Shown: positions 37,520 through 47,302, counted from the stretch's first letter. The stretch is 64,000 nucleotides of DNA from Leptospira jelokensis (GCF_004769635.1 NZ_RQGH01000015.1:1-64000), one strand, 5' to 3'. The notes: generated by a model not told the origin, from the sequence alone. Translations and numbers: made by a program.

Positions 37520-37963
37520 TTATCCTAAACTGATGGAAACTTTTTTCGGTTTGTCTTCTTCTCTTCTTGGTAGGTGAATGTTCAATATTCCATTCACATA
37601 CTTTGCTGAAACTTGGTCTTGGTTCACTCGGAATGGGAGTTCTAACCTTCTATGGAATTCTCCATGGAAAATTTCCCTTCTATGAACTTCAGTCCCTTCT
37701 GCTAGTTCTTCCATTTTTTTCTTTCCATGGATAGATAAGATATGGTCTTTCACGCTGATATCAATTTGGTCCGTGTCCACTCCTGGCAAAAGACAAGTCA
37801 CAAGGGCTTCGTCTTCTTTTGTGTACACATTCACTGGAGGAAAATGCGAGGAACTTCCGAATTGGTCATCCAAGATGGATCGAGTCAACTCATCGTTCAA
37901 ACGATCAAAATCTCTCCAAAACTGGTTTGCTTTCGTTTGTGGGTCTAAAATTCGAAATAACAT
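37520..37963 (-). CDS. Small heat shock protein (Hsp20 family), first of a pair
   Basis: This 147-residue protein has an alpha-crystallin domain (VNVYTKEDEALVTCLLPGVD; EFHRRLELPFRVNQDQVSA; YVNGILNIHLPRREEDKPK). It is a holdase chaperone. An N-terminal arm of about 45 residues is typical for oligomer-forming Hsp20. It leads a two-gene operon. The promoter upstream overlaps a CIRCE-like operator, so HrcA repression lifted by heat is expected. Confidence 0.93.
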   Translation of the reverse strand: MLFRILDPQTKANQFWRDFDRLNDELTRSILDDQFGSSSHFPPVNVYTKEDEALVTCLLPGVDTDQIDISVKDHILSIHGKKKMEELAEGTEVHRREIFHGEFHRRLELPFRVNQDQVSAKYVNGILNIHLPRREEDKPKKVSISLG

Positions 37964-38008
37964 GCAAAATCTCCTTTTGGCACTCTTATTCGTAGCCTGC
38001 TATTTTCA

Positions 38009-38035
38009 TTAGCACTCTACATCTTTGACTGCCAA
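38009..38035 (-). promoter_or_regulatory. CIRCE-like HrcA operator of the hsp20 operon
   Basis: The left arm is the exact CIRCE half TTAGCACTC at 38009-38017. After a 9-bp spacer comes GACTGCCAA at 38027-38035, which matches 7 of 9 bases of GAGTGCTAA. Spacing is canonical. It covers the -10 box and most of the promoter spacer of the hsp20 genes, so HrcA binding should block transcription. Confidence 0.75.
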
Positions 38036-38042
38036 ATGTCAA
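38014..38042 (-). promoter_or_regulatory. Sigma-70-type promoter of the hsp20 operon
   Basis: On the minus strand, a perfect TTGACA (38042-38037) is followed by 17 bp and TAGAGT (38019-38014). Transcription would start near 38006, leaving a leader of about 40 nt before the ATG at 37963, which is preceded by an AAGGAG-type ribosome site. The -10 box lies inside the CIRCE-like operator. Confidence 0.75.
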
Positions 38043-38116
38043 TCCAAAAATGGTTTTTTTGCAGTCCGAAAAAAAAATTTTGTCTCCAAGGGGCTGAATC
38101 CATAGTTTGGATCGCA

Positions 38117-38575
38117 ATGGCCATCACTGAACAATTGCAAACCCTTGGGATCCAAATCCCTCCAGTTCCCCAAGCCCTCGCGGCCTACATCCCCTCCAAA
38201 CGTTCCGGGAACTTAGTTTTTACATCAGGCCAATTGCCCCTAGTGGCAGGAAAATTAACCAAAACAGGAAAAGTTGGCAAAGGCATCACACTTCCAGAAG
38301 CACAAGCGGAAGCAAAACAATGCCTACTCAATGCACTCTCCACCCTCCTCTTACACATCGAATCCTTGGACCAAGTGAAATCGGTTGTGAAACTGGGAGT
38401 GTATGTTGCATGTGATGAATCGTTCACCGAACAACATTTAGTTGCCAATGGTGCATCGGAGCTTGTCGTACAAATCTTTGGTGAAAAGGGTAAACATGCA
38501 CGTTTTGCCATTGGGGTAAGTTCTCTTCCATTGGATGCTTGTGTGGAATTAGAAATGACAGTGGAAGTAGAATGA
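38117..38575 (+). CDS. ridA: RidA/YjgF-family protein
   Basis: This 152-residue protein belongs to the RidA fold that hydrolyses reactive enamine/imine intermediates from amino acid metabolism. Visible: GNLVFTSGQLPL, a pocket strand VVKLGVYVAC and the Arg-containing KHARFAIGVSSLPLDACVELEM (the Arg105 position of RidA is the one in HARFAIG). I chose the ATG at 38117; an upstream ATG at 38036 falls inside the hsp20 promoter region and its extra residues do not fit the family. Its stop overlaps the next start (ATGA). Confidence 0.85.
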   Translation: MAITEQLQTLGIQIPPVPQALAAYIPSKRSGNLVFTSGQLPLVAGKLTKTGKVGKGITLPEAQAEAKQCLLNALSTLLLHIESLDQVKSVVKLGVYVACDESFTEQHLVANGASELVVQIFGEKGKHARFAIGVSSLPLDACVELEMTVEVE

Positions 38576-39123
38576 CCGGATCCATCCTGAATTTTTTCCA
38601 AGAAAGTATTTTGTTTTTAAAAGAAACTCTTAAACTCATTCCTGATTTAATTAAAGTTTGGTGGCATTTAGGCCAAAAAATATTTTTGTCTTTATACAGG
38701 TATTGGAATACAAAACTTTTTTTTGATAAAATCTTTTTTGTTTTTTTGTTTTTACAATTATTATTTTCTGTATTGCCTTGGTTTCGTTACGAAATCAGTT
38801 TTTTTGAGGGCAAGGAATCCGTTTCTCTTAGCCCCAAACTCAATTCAATTTTCATTTTGATTAGTTTACTCAACTTTTTCTTTTTAGGATTTTGGAAATC
38901 CACATGGACAAGGATTTGGTTTTTTGCAACCGAAATGGTTTGCCTCATCATCGTCCTTTGGGGTTATTTGGATCCAAAGCGCACCTATTATGATTTTGTG
39001 GATGCGAAGGAAGTGGATACCCAAATCACATATTATTTCTTTCTCGTCTCTTTAGGACTCTCTTTTGTATTCGGGTATTTAAGTTTCAAAAAAGAAGACG
39101 AAGTTTTTTTGCAGAACCCTTAA
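38572..39123 (+). CDS. Membrane protein, four predicted helices
   Basis: This 183-residue protein has helices near IFFVFLFLQLLFSVLPWF, NSIFILISLLNFFFLGFW, WFFATEMVCLIIVLWGYL and ITYYFFLVSLGLSFVFGYL. I recognise no motif. The ATG overlaps the ridA stop (ATGA), so translation is coupled and the two may be related in use. It ends 58 bp from the convergent clpA gene. Confidence 0.6.
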   Translation: MTGSILNFFQESILFLKETLKLIPDLIKVWWHLGQKIFLSLYRYWNTKLFFDKIFFVFLFLQLLFSVLPWFRYEISFFEGKESVSLSPKLNSIFILISLLNFFFLGFWKSTWTRIWFFATEMVCLIIVLWGYLDPKRTYYDFVDAKEVDTQITYYFFLVSLGLSFVFGYLSFKKEDEVFLQNP

Positions 39124-39181
39124 CCTTTTCCTAAAGGCAAATGCAGGAAAAACTTACAATCGCTAAGGATCAATATGCAAT

Positions 39182-41449
39182 CTACGATTCTAAGATTTCC
39201 AATTTGGTTTTCCCTTCCGAAGGTACCGCGTCAACCAAGTAGGATTTTACCTTTTCTTTGTGGAAAAGGATCTTTTTTGAAAGTGGTTTTCCGATTTCTG
39301 AATTGATAATCCTTTGGATGGGCCTTGCACCCATTGCCCTGTCGTATCCCGATTCTGCTAGGTAAGTTACTGCTTTATCAGAAATTTCCAATTGGATTCC
39401 CTTTTCTTTGGCTTTCCATTGTAAGGTTTTAAACATTCGTTTCACCACTTGTTCCACAATGGAAACTGAAAGTGGATTGAATTCTATGACGGCCGTTAAA
39501 CGATTCCGAAATTCTGGAGTAAATGTACGTTCAATTGCTTTTAATGAACGATCATCATAACGGTCTGTATCAAAACCAAGCATCGGTTTGGAACTTTCCT
39601 GAGCACCTGTGTTTGTCGTTAGAATCAAAATTACATTTTTAAAATCGGCTTTTTTCCCAGTGCTATCTGTGAGGGTTGCATGGTCCATCACCTGTAATAG
39701 GATGTTGTAAATGTCTTCATGTGCCTTTTCGATTTCATCGAATAACAAAACACAATGGGGTGATTTTGCGATGGCGTCTGTGAGTTGGCCCCCTTGGTCA
39801 TAACCCACATATCCAGGAGGACTACCAATCAAACGGGAAACAGAATGTTTCTCCATGTATTCACTCATATCGAAACGTAAAAATTCGATTCCCATTTTTT
39901 CTGCGAGGGTTTTTGCTACTTCTGTTTTTCCAACACCAGTTGGCCCCACAAATAAAAAACTGCCTATGGGTTTTCCTTCATCACCAAGCCCAGACCTAGA
40001 GTAATGAATGGCATCCACAATTTGGTCAATGGCATGGTTTTGCCCGAAAACTACGGATTTGATTTCTGTATCTAACGTTTCTAATTTCTTTTTATCGTCA
40101 GCTTTTACCGTTTTTTCAGGGATTTTGGCAATCTTTGCGACAAGGGTTTCAATTTCTAAAATCCCAACTGATTTTTTTGCTTTTTCTTTATTTTCGTCTC
40201 TCAACTTTACAAAAGCACCTGCCTCATCCATCAAATCAATGGCTTTGTCAGGCAAAAACCTGTCTCGTAAATGCAAACTTGAAAGGTCCACACAGGCTTC
40301 CATTGCCTTTGTGCTATAGGTAACACCATGAAAGGATTCGTATTTAGGTTTAAGACCATTTAATATCTGTATGGCGTCTTCTCGACTCGGCTCTGTAACT
40401 TCAATTTTTTGGAATCTTCTGGAAAGGGCATGGTCTTTCTCAAATATCGATTTGTATTCCTTGTAAGTTGTGGTTCCAATGCATTTGAGTTCACCATTGG
40501 CAAGTGCTGGTTTCATTAGGTTGGAAGCATCGAGGCTCCCACCAGACACTGCTCCTGCTCCGACAATGGTATGAATCTCATCTATAAAAATAACTTTTTC
40601 TGGTTTACCAACTAATTCTTGTAAAATGGCTTTTAGACGTTCCTCAAATTCACCTCGGAACTTAGTGCCTGCCATCACTAGACCCATGTCTAGTGAGTAA
40701 ATTTCTAGCCCTAACAAACTTTTGGGAACATTTCCACTTACCACTCGCTCCGCAATTCCTTCCACGATGGAAGTTTTACCGACACCTGCTTCCCCCACAA
40801 ATATTGGGTTATTTTTCCTACGCCTAGACAAGATATGGATTGTCCTTTGGATTTCTGTGTCCCTGCCGATACAAGGGTCAAGTTTTCCCAATTTCGCTTT
40901 TTCGGTTAAGTTCACACAAAATTTCTCTAAAGCGGATTGTTTTGACCGGTCTTCATTTTCCTCATCGAGTCCTTCCGATGATTCCGAAAAATCAAAATCA
41001 GAATCGTCTTTCTCTTTTTTCACCCCATGAGAGATGTATTTGATCACATCAAGTCGTTTGATGTCTTGTTTGGCGAGTAGGTAACAAGCTTGGCTATCTT
41101 CCTCTCGAAATAAAGCAACAAGCACATTATTCCCATCAACTTCGTCTTTCCCAGAGTTTTGTACGTGAAAGGCGGCAAACTGAATGACAAACTGAACCCC
41201 AACGGTATACTTAGGTTGGACTTTTAAATTTGGGACGGCAATGGACGACAAGTCATCTTCAAAATAATCTAATAGTTCTTCTCGGAGTAAATCCAAATCA
41301 CACCCTACATTGATGAGAACATCCTTTGTTTTTTCATTAAAAGTAAGTCCATATAACAAATGTTCTAACGTAATAAATTCATGGTGGAATTTACTTGCTT
41401 CGGTTTGTGCGAGTTCTAAGGTTTTTTCTAAGTCTTGTGAAAAATTCAT
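39182..41449 (-). CDS. clpA: ATP-dependent Clp protease ATPase subunit ClpA
   Basis: ClpA (755 residues) unfolds proteins for ClpP. The double Clp N-repeats lie at about 1-140, the first AAA+ module has GEAGVGKTSIVEGI and VIFIDEIHTIVGAG, and the second has GPTGVGKTEVAKTLAE with LLFDEIEKAH. The C-terminal D2-small region carries NRLTAVIEFNPLS. There is no ClpB-like middle coil, so it is ClpA. The ATG at 41449 is used because it opens the normal N-domain (MNFSQDLEKTLELAQ) 1 bp after the clpS stop; an ATG 48 bp upstream lies inside clpS. Confidence 0.95.
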   Translation of the reverse strand: MNFSQDLEKTLELAQTEASKFHHEFITLEHLLYGLTFNEKTKDVLINVGCDLDLLREELLDYFEDDLSSIAVPNLKVQPKYTVGVQFVIQFAAFHVQNSGKDEVDGNNVLVALFREEDSQACYLLAKQDIKRLDVIKYISHGVKKEKDDSDFDFSESSEGLDEENEDRSKQSALEKFCVNLTEKAKLGKLDPCIGRDTEIQRTIHILSRRRKNNPIFVGEAGVGKTSIVEGIAERVVSGNVPKSLLGLEIYSLDMGLVMAGTKFRGEFEERLKAILQELVGKPEKVIFIDEIHTIVGAGAVSGGSLDASNLMKPALANGELKCIGTTTYKEYKSIFEKDHALSRRFQKIEVTEPSREDAIQILNGLKPKYESFHGVTYSTKAMEACVDLSSLHLRDRFLPDKAIDLMDEAGAFVKLRDENKEKAKKSVGILEIETLVAKIAKIPEKTVKADDKKKLETLDTEIKSVVFGQNHAIDQIVDAIHYSRSGLGDEGKPIGSFLFVGPTGVGKTEVAKTLAEKMGIEFLRFDMSEYMEKHSVSRLIGSPPGYVGYDQGGQLTDAIAKSPHCVLLFDEIEKAHEDIYNILLQVMDHATLTDSTGKKADFKNVILILTTNTGAQESSKPMLGFDTDRYDDRSLKAIERTFTPEFRNRLTAVIEFNPLSVSIVEQVVKRMFKTLQWKAKEKGIQLEISDKAVTYLAESGYDRAMGARPIQRIINSEIGKPLSKKILFHKEKVKSYLVDAVPSEGKTKLEILES

Positions 41450-41450
41450 A

Positions 41451-41786
41451 TCATTCTTCCTTTGCCAATTGGCATTGTAATGGATGACCCGCCTCATCTG
41501 CTAAGCGGTGTACATCCTGAACCTTGGTTCTTGCGATGTCTAAAGAATACACTCCACAAACAGCAGAACCTTCTGTGTGAGCTTTCCACATAATCTGACG
41601 AGATTCTTCCATTGATTTACGAAATACTATAGCGAGTACATAAACAACAAATTCCTGAGGGGTGTAATCATCGTTAATCAGGATGACTTGGTAACGATTT
41701 GGTTTTTTAACCTGTTTTTTCTGTTTCTCTTTCTCTAAAAGTTCTACATTAAAATCAGTATAGGATTTCCGTTTTGTTTCTGACAT
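41451..41786 (-). CDS. clpS: Clp protease adaptor ClpS
   Basis: ClpS (111 residues) delivers N-end-rule substrates to ClpA. Family features: a flexible N-terminal tail, then YQVILINDDYTPQEFVVYVL (the LxNDDYTP substrate-pocket motif) and AHTEGSAVCGVYSLDIA. It comes just before clpA and overlaps the upstream GNAT-like gene by 1 bp (TAATG). Confidence 0.95.
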   Translation of the reverse strand: MSETKRKSYTDFNVELLEKEKQKKQVKKPNRYQVILINDDYTPQEFVVYVLAIVFRKSMEESRQIMWKAHTEGSAVCGVYSLDIARTKVQDVHRLADEAGHPLQCQLAKEE

Positions 41787-42949
41787 TAGCCCTCCCTCAA
41801 GGATTTGATGGGAGAGTGTGAATTGTAAGCGGCAATGTTTTCTCTCTCCATTTGGATTTCTTTTTCTAAATAGGATGTAATGGCATCCCTACCTTGTTCA
41901 TGGTAAATATAATGGGAACTGTACATCGGCACTGTCTCATACCCTCGAAGGAATTTATGTTCCCCTTGGGCCCCTGCCTCCACCCTTTCCATTTTATGTT
42001 CAATTGCATAATCAATCAATCGGTAATAACAACATTCAAAATGCAAATTGGGTACATATTCCGTGGCTCCCCAATAGCGACCGAATAAATAACCATCGCG
42101 AAAAAAATTCCAACTGCCTCCAATAGGATCTCCATTGGGATGAAACGCGATCACCAAAAGCAAACGATGTTTGAATGTTTCCACCATCTGTTCAAAGAAC
42201 CGCCGATTCAAATAGGCTTGGCCCCATTTTTTACTGTGAGTGTCCTTATAGAATTCATAAAAAATGGACGCGTGTTTTGATTCAATGAGGTCTCCTGTGA
42301 GTGTTTGGATCTTAAGGCCAGTTTCCCCTATTTTTTTCCTTTCACTGCGGATTGATTTTCGTCTTTCTTTGACTAGGGTGGCAAGGAAGTCTTCAAAACT
42401 CTGAAATCCTCTATTGAACCAGTGGTATTGGTGAGACAGTCTTGGTGCAAAACCTGCGGGTTCACTGAAACCTTGTTCTTCTTCTTTACAAAAAAGGATG
42501 TGCACCGATGATACATTTTCCTGTTTTCCAAATTCTTTTAATTTTGTTAGTAGCAGATCGCATAATACTTGTTTATCGCCATTATCTAAACTTGGATCTA
42601 GTAAAAACCGAGAACCTGTCACGGGTGTAAAGGGAACAGCAACAGTGAGTTTTGGGTAGTATGGGATGCCTGCCCTATGGAATGCATTGGCCCATTGGAA
42701 ATCAAAAATATATTCCCCATAGGAATCTTTCCGCAAATAGGCAGGTAAAATGCCAACAAGAGTATTTTCTTTTTTGGCTGTGACGATAACAGGAACCCAA
42801 TCGGATTTTGCGATACAACCTGTAGCTTCCAGACCGACCAAAAATTCATGTTCTTGGAAAAGGGAATCAGCTGGAACAAGCCGATTCCACTCATCCTTGT
42901 CCCAATCTAAAAAACTATGGGATATCTCTATTTTGATGTTGGGTTCCAC
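41786..42949 (-). CDS. DUF482/GNAT-like N-acyltransferase-type protein
   Basis: This 387-residue protein belongs to the FemAB/GNAT-like DUF482 group: WVPVIVTAKKENTLVGILPAYLR, DFQWANAFHRAGI and YYPKLTVAVPFTPVTGSRFL, then SSHYIYH near the C-terminus. Related proteins add acyl or amino acid groups to a lipid or peptide carrier, but the substrate is unknown. It abuts clpS (1-bp overlap) and is 15 bp from the SpoIIE phosphatase gene upstream. Confidence 0.75.
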   Translation of the reverse strand: MEPNIKIEISHSFLDWDKDEWNRLVPADSLFQEHEFLVGLEATGCIAKSDWVPVIVTAKKENTLVGILPAYLRKDSYGEYIFDFQWANAFHRAGIPYYPKLTVAVPFTPVTGSRFLLDPSLDNGDKQVLCDLLLTKLKEFGKQENVSSVHILFCKEEEQGFSEPAGFAPRLSHQYHWFNRGFQSFEDFLATLVKERRKSIRSERKKIGETGLKIQTLTGDLIESKHASIFYEFYKDTHSKKWGQAYLNRRFFEQMVETFKHRLLLVIAFHPNGDPIGGSWNFFRDGYLFGRYWGATEYVPNLHFECCYYRLIDYAIEHKMERVEAGAQGEHKFLRGYETVPMYSSHYIYHEQGRDAITSYLEKEIQMERENIAAYNSHSPIKSLREG

Positions 42950-42964
42950 TCACAATCTTAGACT

Positions 42965-45900
42965 CTAACGAGATTCTTCTTGTTTGATTTGTTTTTTCCG
43001 AATGTGATCGATCAAACGAGTGAGGCTTGGATTTTCGGGATCCAACTCACTGGCAGAACTCAATATATTTTCGGCACGTGCGTAGTTTTTATCGGCCAAG
43101 TAAGTTTGCCCCAAATTGATTAGGTTTTTTACATGGTTTGGATCTCGTAACCTCACCCGTTCCCCAAAGTCAATAGCGGTTTTGATATCGGCAACCTTCC
43201 TTGCACAAAAGGCTGTGATGTACATGATTTCTGTGTCCATAGGCCGGAGCAAACTATAGTCCTTTGCCATTTTTTTCGCTTTTCCATAATCTTTTAATTT
43301 CAGATATAACTGAATGAATTTCTTTTTGATCTCTGGTATGTTTTCTTCCAAGGAATGTGCCTTCTCTAAATAAGTCACAGCTTCCTGCAAATCAGACGAA
43401 TCACTTGCCTCTTTTGCTTTCGCCAGTAAAGATTGGATTTCCCTTAGTTTATCCTTTTCGATTTTATGTTTTTCTTTTTCTTCAATAAAGGATACACGGA
43501 TGAGTGATAAGTCGTCCGTTAGTGCCCCAAATTTTGACATCTCATCATAAATGGCATCAAGCTCACCTTTCCCTGCTTCTACCATTTTAAGGAATAACCT
43601 TTCGTCTTCATTGATGACACGTTTTCCATCTTCTGTATGGGAAATAAGCAAATCATCTCGGCCATCAGATCCAGCGATTAAAATATCACCTGCTTCGAGT
43701 TGGAAAGTTTTAATGTACAAATTCCCTTGTACACCAGATGTTCCGAGTTTTCGAAACATGAGTTCGTTTTCGATAAAACTTGCGATCCCATCGCGGTACA
43801 ACACAATCCATGGATGTTCCGCATTGATAAAATAAAGTAAACCCGTTTCATTATCAATGACTCCGAGAACCAAAGAAACAAGCATCGAACCATCAAAGCC
43901 TTCAAAAATTTTATGAAGTTCCAAAAAGGTATTTTTGATCCAACGTTCTGGGTAGGTGTTCCTTGCCTCACTGAGTAACTGAGTCCTTGTAATGATCGAT
44001 TCAAAAACTGACCCTAAAACCAGTGCTCCACCCGCCCCTTGCATTGATTTTCCCATCGCATCTGCATTTAAAAAAACCGTATACGACCTGTTATTTAAAA
44101 CGATTTGGTTTGCGATATTTAAATCGCCACCTATCTCTTTTTCATATTGTTTGAAGGTAAATTTTTTCTTTTGTTCTAAAAGAAAATCAACATGTACGTT
44201 TTCATGCATCGCATGATTTACGTTAAATGGTTGTAATAATAATGATGTTAAAAAATAGTCTCCATCTTGTTGGTGTTTTAAGGATTGTACTTCTTTTAAG
44301 GTATTTTCCAATTCCTTTGTTCGTTCTTGGACTTTTTCCTCTAATTGTTCTGCGTATTGTTGTAATTTTTTCCGAGCGGCTTGGATGGAACGAACCATAC
44401 GGTTAAAGGAACGTGCCATAAATCCAATATCATCTTCAACATGAACTGTTAGGCGGTGCTCCAAATTCCCGGAATTCACCTCTGTGAGTCCCTCAATGAT
44501 CTGTTCAATAGGCCGAATGAGAGCGATTAAGAAAAACAACCGATAACCAAAAATCACAAGCATTGCTAGAGCCAAAAGACCGATGATCCAAGGTAAAGTG
44601 ACTTCGTGTTGGAATTCTCGGTAGTCACCATAAGGATAACCTACCTCGTGTACGATTCCATTTTTTTTATCAACGATCAAGTAACTGACAAAAAACGAAT
44701 GTTCGGGAAGGTTTGATTCAAACTTAACTTGCCCCCTATAATTTCGTTCTCCATGATTTGGCATGGGCGAAAAAAGTTTTTCCAAGGTTTCCCATTTCTC
44801 TTTTTCTGACAAACTTGAATTTAAGACACTGCGTGCTTCTGTGTAAAATCCAGACAAAGCCCCTTCTTCTTTTTTGACAAGGCCCATCGCTTTTTCTTGG
44901 AAACCGGAAACAGGGATCTCCCTTAATTTGTTTCGTGTGTATAAAATTTTTCGTTTTTCAGACTCTATCCTTGCAATGAGTTCTTTTGCACTTTGGACAT
45001 CACCTTCACTCGTCAATCGGAGTATCTCTTTCGCATAACCACGACTTGTTTTTGGTAAAGAATTCACCAAACTAATTGTTTTTTCTTTCCAATTCGGATC
45101 ATTTTCGTATGAGAGAACCATCTCTAAGGCCCAAACATTCCAAAACTCAGCCTCATAGGCATTTGGTTCAATTTTAGTTTCTTCCTTTCCTAAATGGTGG
45201 TGAAAGGTCCTTTCCTTTGTGTCATAGGAATAATGGAAACTTGGGACTTGGTCGGTTTCCAAACCTGCAATAAAATTTTTTGCCCGAGCCGTATGCACTA
45301 AGTCATAATTAGATTCCGTTTGTTGGATCACGGAATAAGCGACAACTTGTAAAATGAGTAAAAATGAAGCCAAGGAAATGCCAATGATCCTTGAGATGAT
45401 AGTTGTTTTGTCTTTTGTATTATTGATGTAGACAACGTTTGCGACAAACAAACCAACCACTAAAATTAAGTCAGTGATGGTTTGGTAAAGACCCCTTCCG
45501 ATGGCACCATCCCTCGATAGCACATTTAAAAAACCAGGGATCATGGTGATGAGAACAAACGAAATTAAGATACTGATGATTGTGAATTTCGACTCTTTTG
45601 GAATTTTAAATAACTGGATGATGGCAACAACAGTAAAGGAAACAAAAAAGACTAAAACAATGATGGCATAGGCTTTATAAAAAACAGGGAGTGGAAAATC
45701 CCAATAATGCCCACTGAAAAAAAAGAGGCGGCCAGCCGTTAGGCTAATGAATACAAAATACGCTGTCACAAATACAACAACTGCACTGAGTACGCGAAAG
45801 ATGATTTTCTTTAACCTGGGAAAATAAATTTCCGGGTAACTAAGGAAAAATCCCGTGAGGTATACAGATCCAGCCATTGCCCCTATGATGACAAACCATC

Positions 45901-46114
45901 TCATATAAGCTGAGGCAGGGCCCATAAAGGAAAAGTTGATAAGGTATCCAAAATGGAAAAGGCCAAGCCATAAGGTTGCCATTCCTAAATTATAGGTGGC
46001 TTCCGACTTTTCTTTCACCGTTAAAAATAATTGTGCATTGTAAAAAGTGAAAATCACTCCTACTAAAGATCCAAAAGTATAAAAATCAAACGCTATCTTT
46101 CCCCAAGATTCCAT
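42965..46114 (-). CDS. Large membrane SpoIIE/PP2C phosphatase with HAMP and TPR
   Basis: This 1049-residue protein has about eight N-terminal helices (10-262), an extracytoplasmic domain (265-505), a further helix (507-533), HAMP (to about 585), coiled coil, a SpoIIE/PP2C phosphatase (about 620-850; EIGGDLNIAN, NADAMGKSMQGAGG, NAEHPWIVLYRDG, IAGSDGRDDLL) and TPR repeats (about 880-1049). SpoIIE phosphatases dephosphorylate anti-sigma-antagonist proteins, and the TPRs may dock that partner. The phosphatase part is closely related to the broken gene at 897-2522. No partner anti-sigma gene is nearby. Confidence 0.9.
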   Translation of the reverse strand: MESWGKIAFDFYTFGSLVGVIFTFYNAQLFLTVKEKSEATYNLGMATLWLGLFHFGYLINFSFMGPASAYMRWFVIIGAMAGSVYLTGFFLSYPEIYFPRLKKIIFRVLSAVVVFVTAYFVFISLTAGRLFFFSGHYWDFPLPVFYKAYAIIVLVFFVSFTVVAIIQLFKIPKESKFTIISILISFVLITMIPGFLNVLSRDGAIGRGLYQTITDLILVVGLFVANVVYINNTKDKTTIISRIIGISLASFLLILQVVAYSVIQQTESNYDLVHTARAKNFIAGLETDQVPSFHYSYDTKERTFHHHLGKEETKIEPNAYEAEFWNVWALEMVLSYENDPNWKEKTISLVNSLPKTSRGYAKEILRLTSEGDVQSAKELIARIESEKRKILYTRNKLREIPVSGFQEKAMGLVKKEEGALSGFYTEARSVLNSSLSEKEKWETLEKLFSPMPNHGERNYRGQVKFESNLPEHSFFVSYLIVDKKNGIVHEVGYPYGDYREFQHEVTLPWIIGLLALAMLVIFGYRLFFLIALIRPIEQIIEGLTEVNSGNLEHRLTVHVEDDIGFMARSFNRMVRSIQAARKKLQQYAEQLEEKVQERTKELENTLKEVQSLKHQQDGDYFLTSLLLQPFNVNHAMHENVHVDFLLEQKKKFTFKQYEKEIGGDLNIANQIVLNNRSYTVFLNADAMGKSMQGAGGALVLGSVFESIITRTQLLSEARNTYPERWIKNTFLELHKIFEGFDGSMLVSLVLGVIDNETGLLYFINAEHPWIVLYRDGIASFIENELMFRKLGTSGVQGNLYIKTFQLEAGDILIAGSDGRDDLLISHTEDGKRVINEDERLFLKMVEAGKGELDAIYDEMSKFGALTDDLSLIRVSFIEEKEKHKIEKDKLREIQSLLAKAKEASDSSDLQEAVTYLEKAHSLEENIPEIKKKFIQLYLKLKDYGKAKKMAKDYSLLRPMDTEIMYITAFCARKVADIKTAIDFGERVRLRDPNHVKNLINLGQTYLADKNYARAENILSSASELDPENPSLTRLIDHIRKKQIKQEESR

Positions 46115-46141
46115 GGATGAAAACCCTAACAGATTATCAAA

Positions 46142-46783
46142 TCATGTCAACTTCGTATTTCGTTTCCGTAAGATTTGGACCATTATGGTTACAAAAATGA
46201 TGAAGAGGATAACACCAATCGTTCGATTGTAGTAAGATAGTATAACAATGATTTGGTTCCAATTGGATCCAACGAAAGATCCTGCAAATAAAAGTATGCC
46301 ACACCAAAGGGAAATGGCGATGGAATACAGGATTACAAATTTAATGATGTTCATTTTGGACATTCCAGCGACAATCGAGACAAAAAAACGAATGCCTGCG
46401 GAAAACCGTGAAACCAAAACCACTACAATTTCAAATTTACGAAACCATACCAAAGTCTTTCGTAGATTTTCTTCATGGTACAGTTTAGACAAAAAAGGAA
46501 TTTTTGTTTCTTTTAAAAAAAGTAAAAACCGTTCCCCAAAATAGTACATGGTAAGGGCACCCAGGAGATTGCCCACATAGGTGGCAAAAATGACGGCAAT
46601 AAAAGAAATAGGTGAATGTTCACTCGAAGAAATAAAACCGGAAAAAACAGTTACGGTATCCCCAGGCCAAGGTGGGAAAATATTCTCTAAAAAATTGGAA
46701 AAACAAAAAAATGCCCATAGTACGAGCGGCGGTAATTCCAAAATCCGATTAAGGATCGTTTCAAAAGGGATGGAATCCAACAC
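46142..46783 (-). CDS. DedA-family membrane protein
   Basis: This 213-residue polytopic protein shows DedA hallmarks: FPPWPGDTVTVFSGFI near the N-terminus and RFSAGIRFFVSIVAGMSKM (the conserved Arg and Gly pattern) in the middle. DedA proteins act as flippases or proton-linked transporters for lipid carriers, so a link to the lipid-recycling UppP is conceivable. It lies 27 bp from the SpoIIE gene on the same strand and may be co-transcribed with it. Confidence 0.88.
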   Translation of the reverse strand: MLDSIPFETILNRILELPPLVLWAFFCFSNFLENIFPPWPGDTVTVFSGFISSSEHSPISFIAVIFATYVGNLLGALTMYYFGERFLLFLKETKIPFLSKLYHEENLRKTLVWFRKFEIVVVLVSRFSAGIRFFVSIVAGMSKMNIIKFVILYSIAISLWCGILLFAGSFVGSNWNQIIVILSYYNRTIGVILFIIFVTIMVQILRKRNTKLT

Positions 46784-46873
46784 AGTGGAAAGAATATACC
46801 TTTCTCCTGATAAGCAACTAAGAATTTAAAAAATGAATGGAAGGAATCCCTAGTAGGACATTTGCTTTCCCTA

Positions 46874-47302
46874 ATGCTTCGATTTTCGTTTTTTCTGATT
46901 TTCCTATTTTGGCAATGCCAACCAAGTCAAGTCCCAGAAACCTACCGGTTTGACCCCATCACAGTGAGCCAATACCCAATCAGTGCTCCTCCTGCCTTTC
47001 CACAGTCATTTTTTCCCGAATCAGCAAAATTCATCCAATCCAGTGAGTTCAAAACAAGCCACATCCACACCAAAGAAGCATTTTTACTATTGGAAACCGA
47101 TGAGCCTTTGGCCGATCTCCAGAAGCGAATTGACTTACGAGCAAGCCAAGGCGACTGGAAACTCATCGAAAAAAACACAAAGGATGCAGAGGTGTTTTAC
47201 CTTTTAGAAGGTTATATCAAAAAATCCCTTTCGATTTCAATTACGAGCCATGGCAAAACAAACCAAATGCGGTTTTATTTCAAAAAACATAGTACCTATT
47301 AA
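46874..47302 (+). CDS. Small putative lipoprotein
   Basis: This 142-residue protein has a hydrophobic leader with a Cys (MLRFSFFLIFLFWQC, relaxed lipobox) and a soluble domain (FLLLETDEPLADLQKRIDL, DAEVFYLLEGYIKKSLSISI). I find no family. The ATG at 46874 puts the Cys at residue 15; an ATG 12 bp upstream is also possible. It sits 2 bp before the AI-2E-type permease, so the two share a transcript. Confidence 0.6.
   Translation: MLRFSFFLIFLFWQCQPSQVPETYRFDPITVSQYPISAPPAFPQSFFPESAKFIQSSEFKTSHIHTKEAFLLLETDEPLADLQKRIDLRASQGDWKLIEKNTKDAEVFYLLEGYIKKSLSISITSHGKTNQMRFYFKKHSTY

Noticed and set aside
37979..37987. Second CIRCE half-site (GGCACTCTT) near the hsp20 start
   Set aside because: No matching arm at the 9-bp spacing. 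Probably chance or a decayed half.
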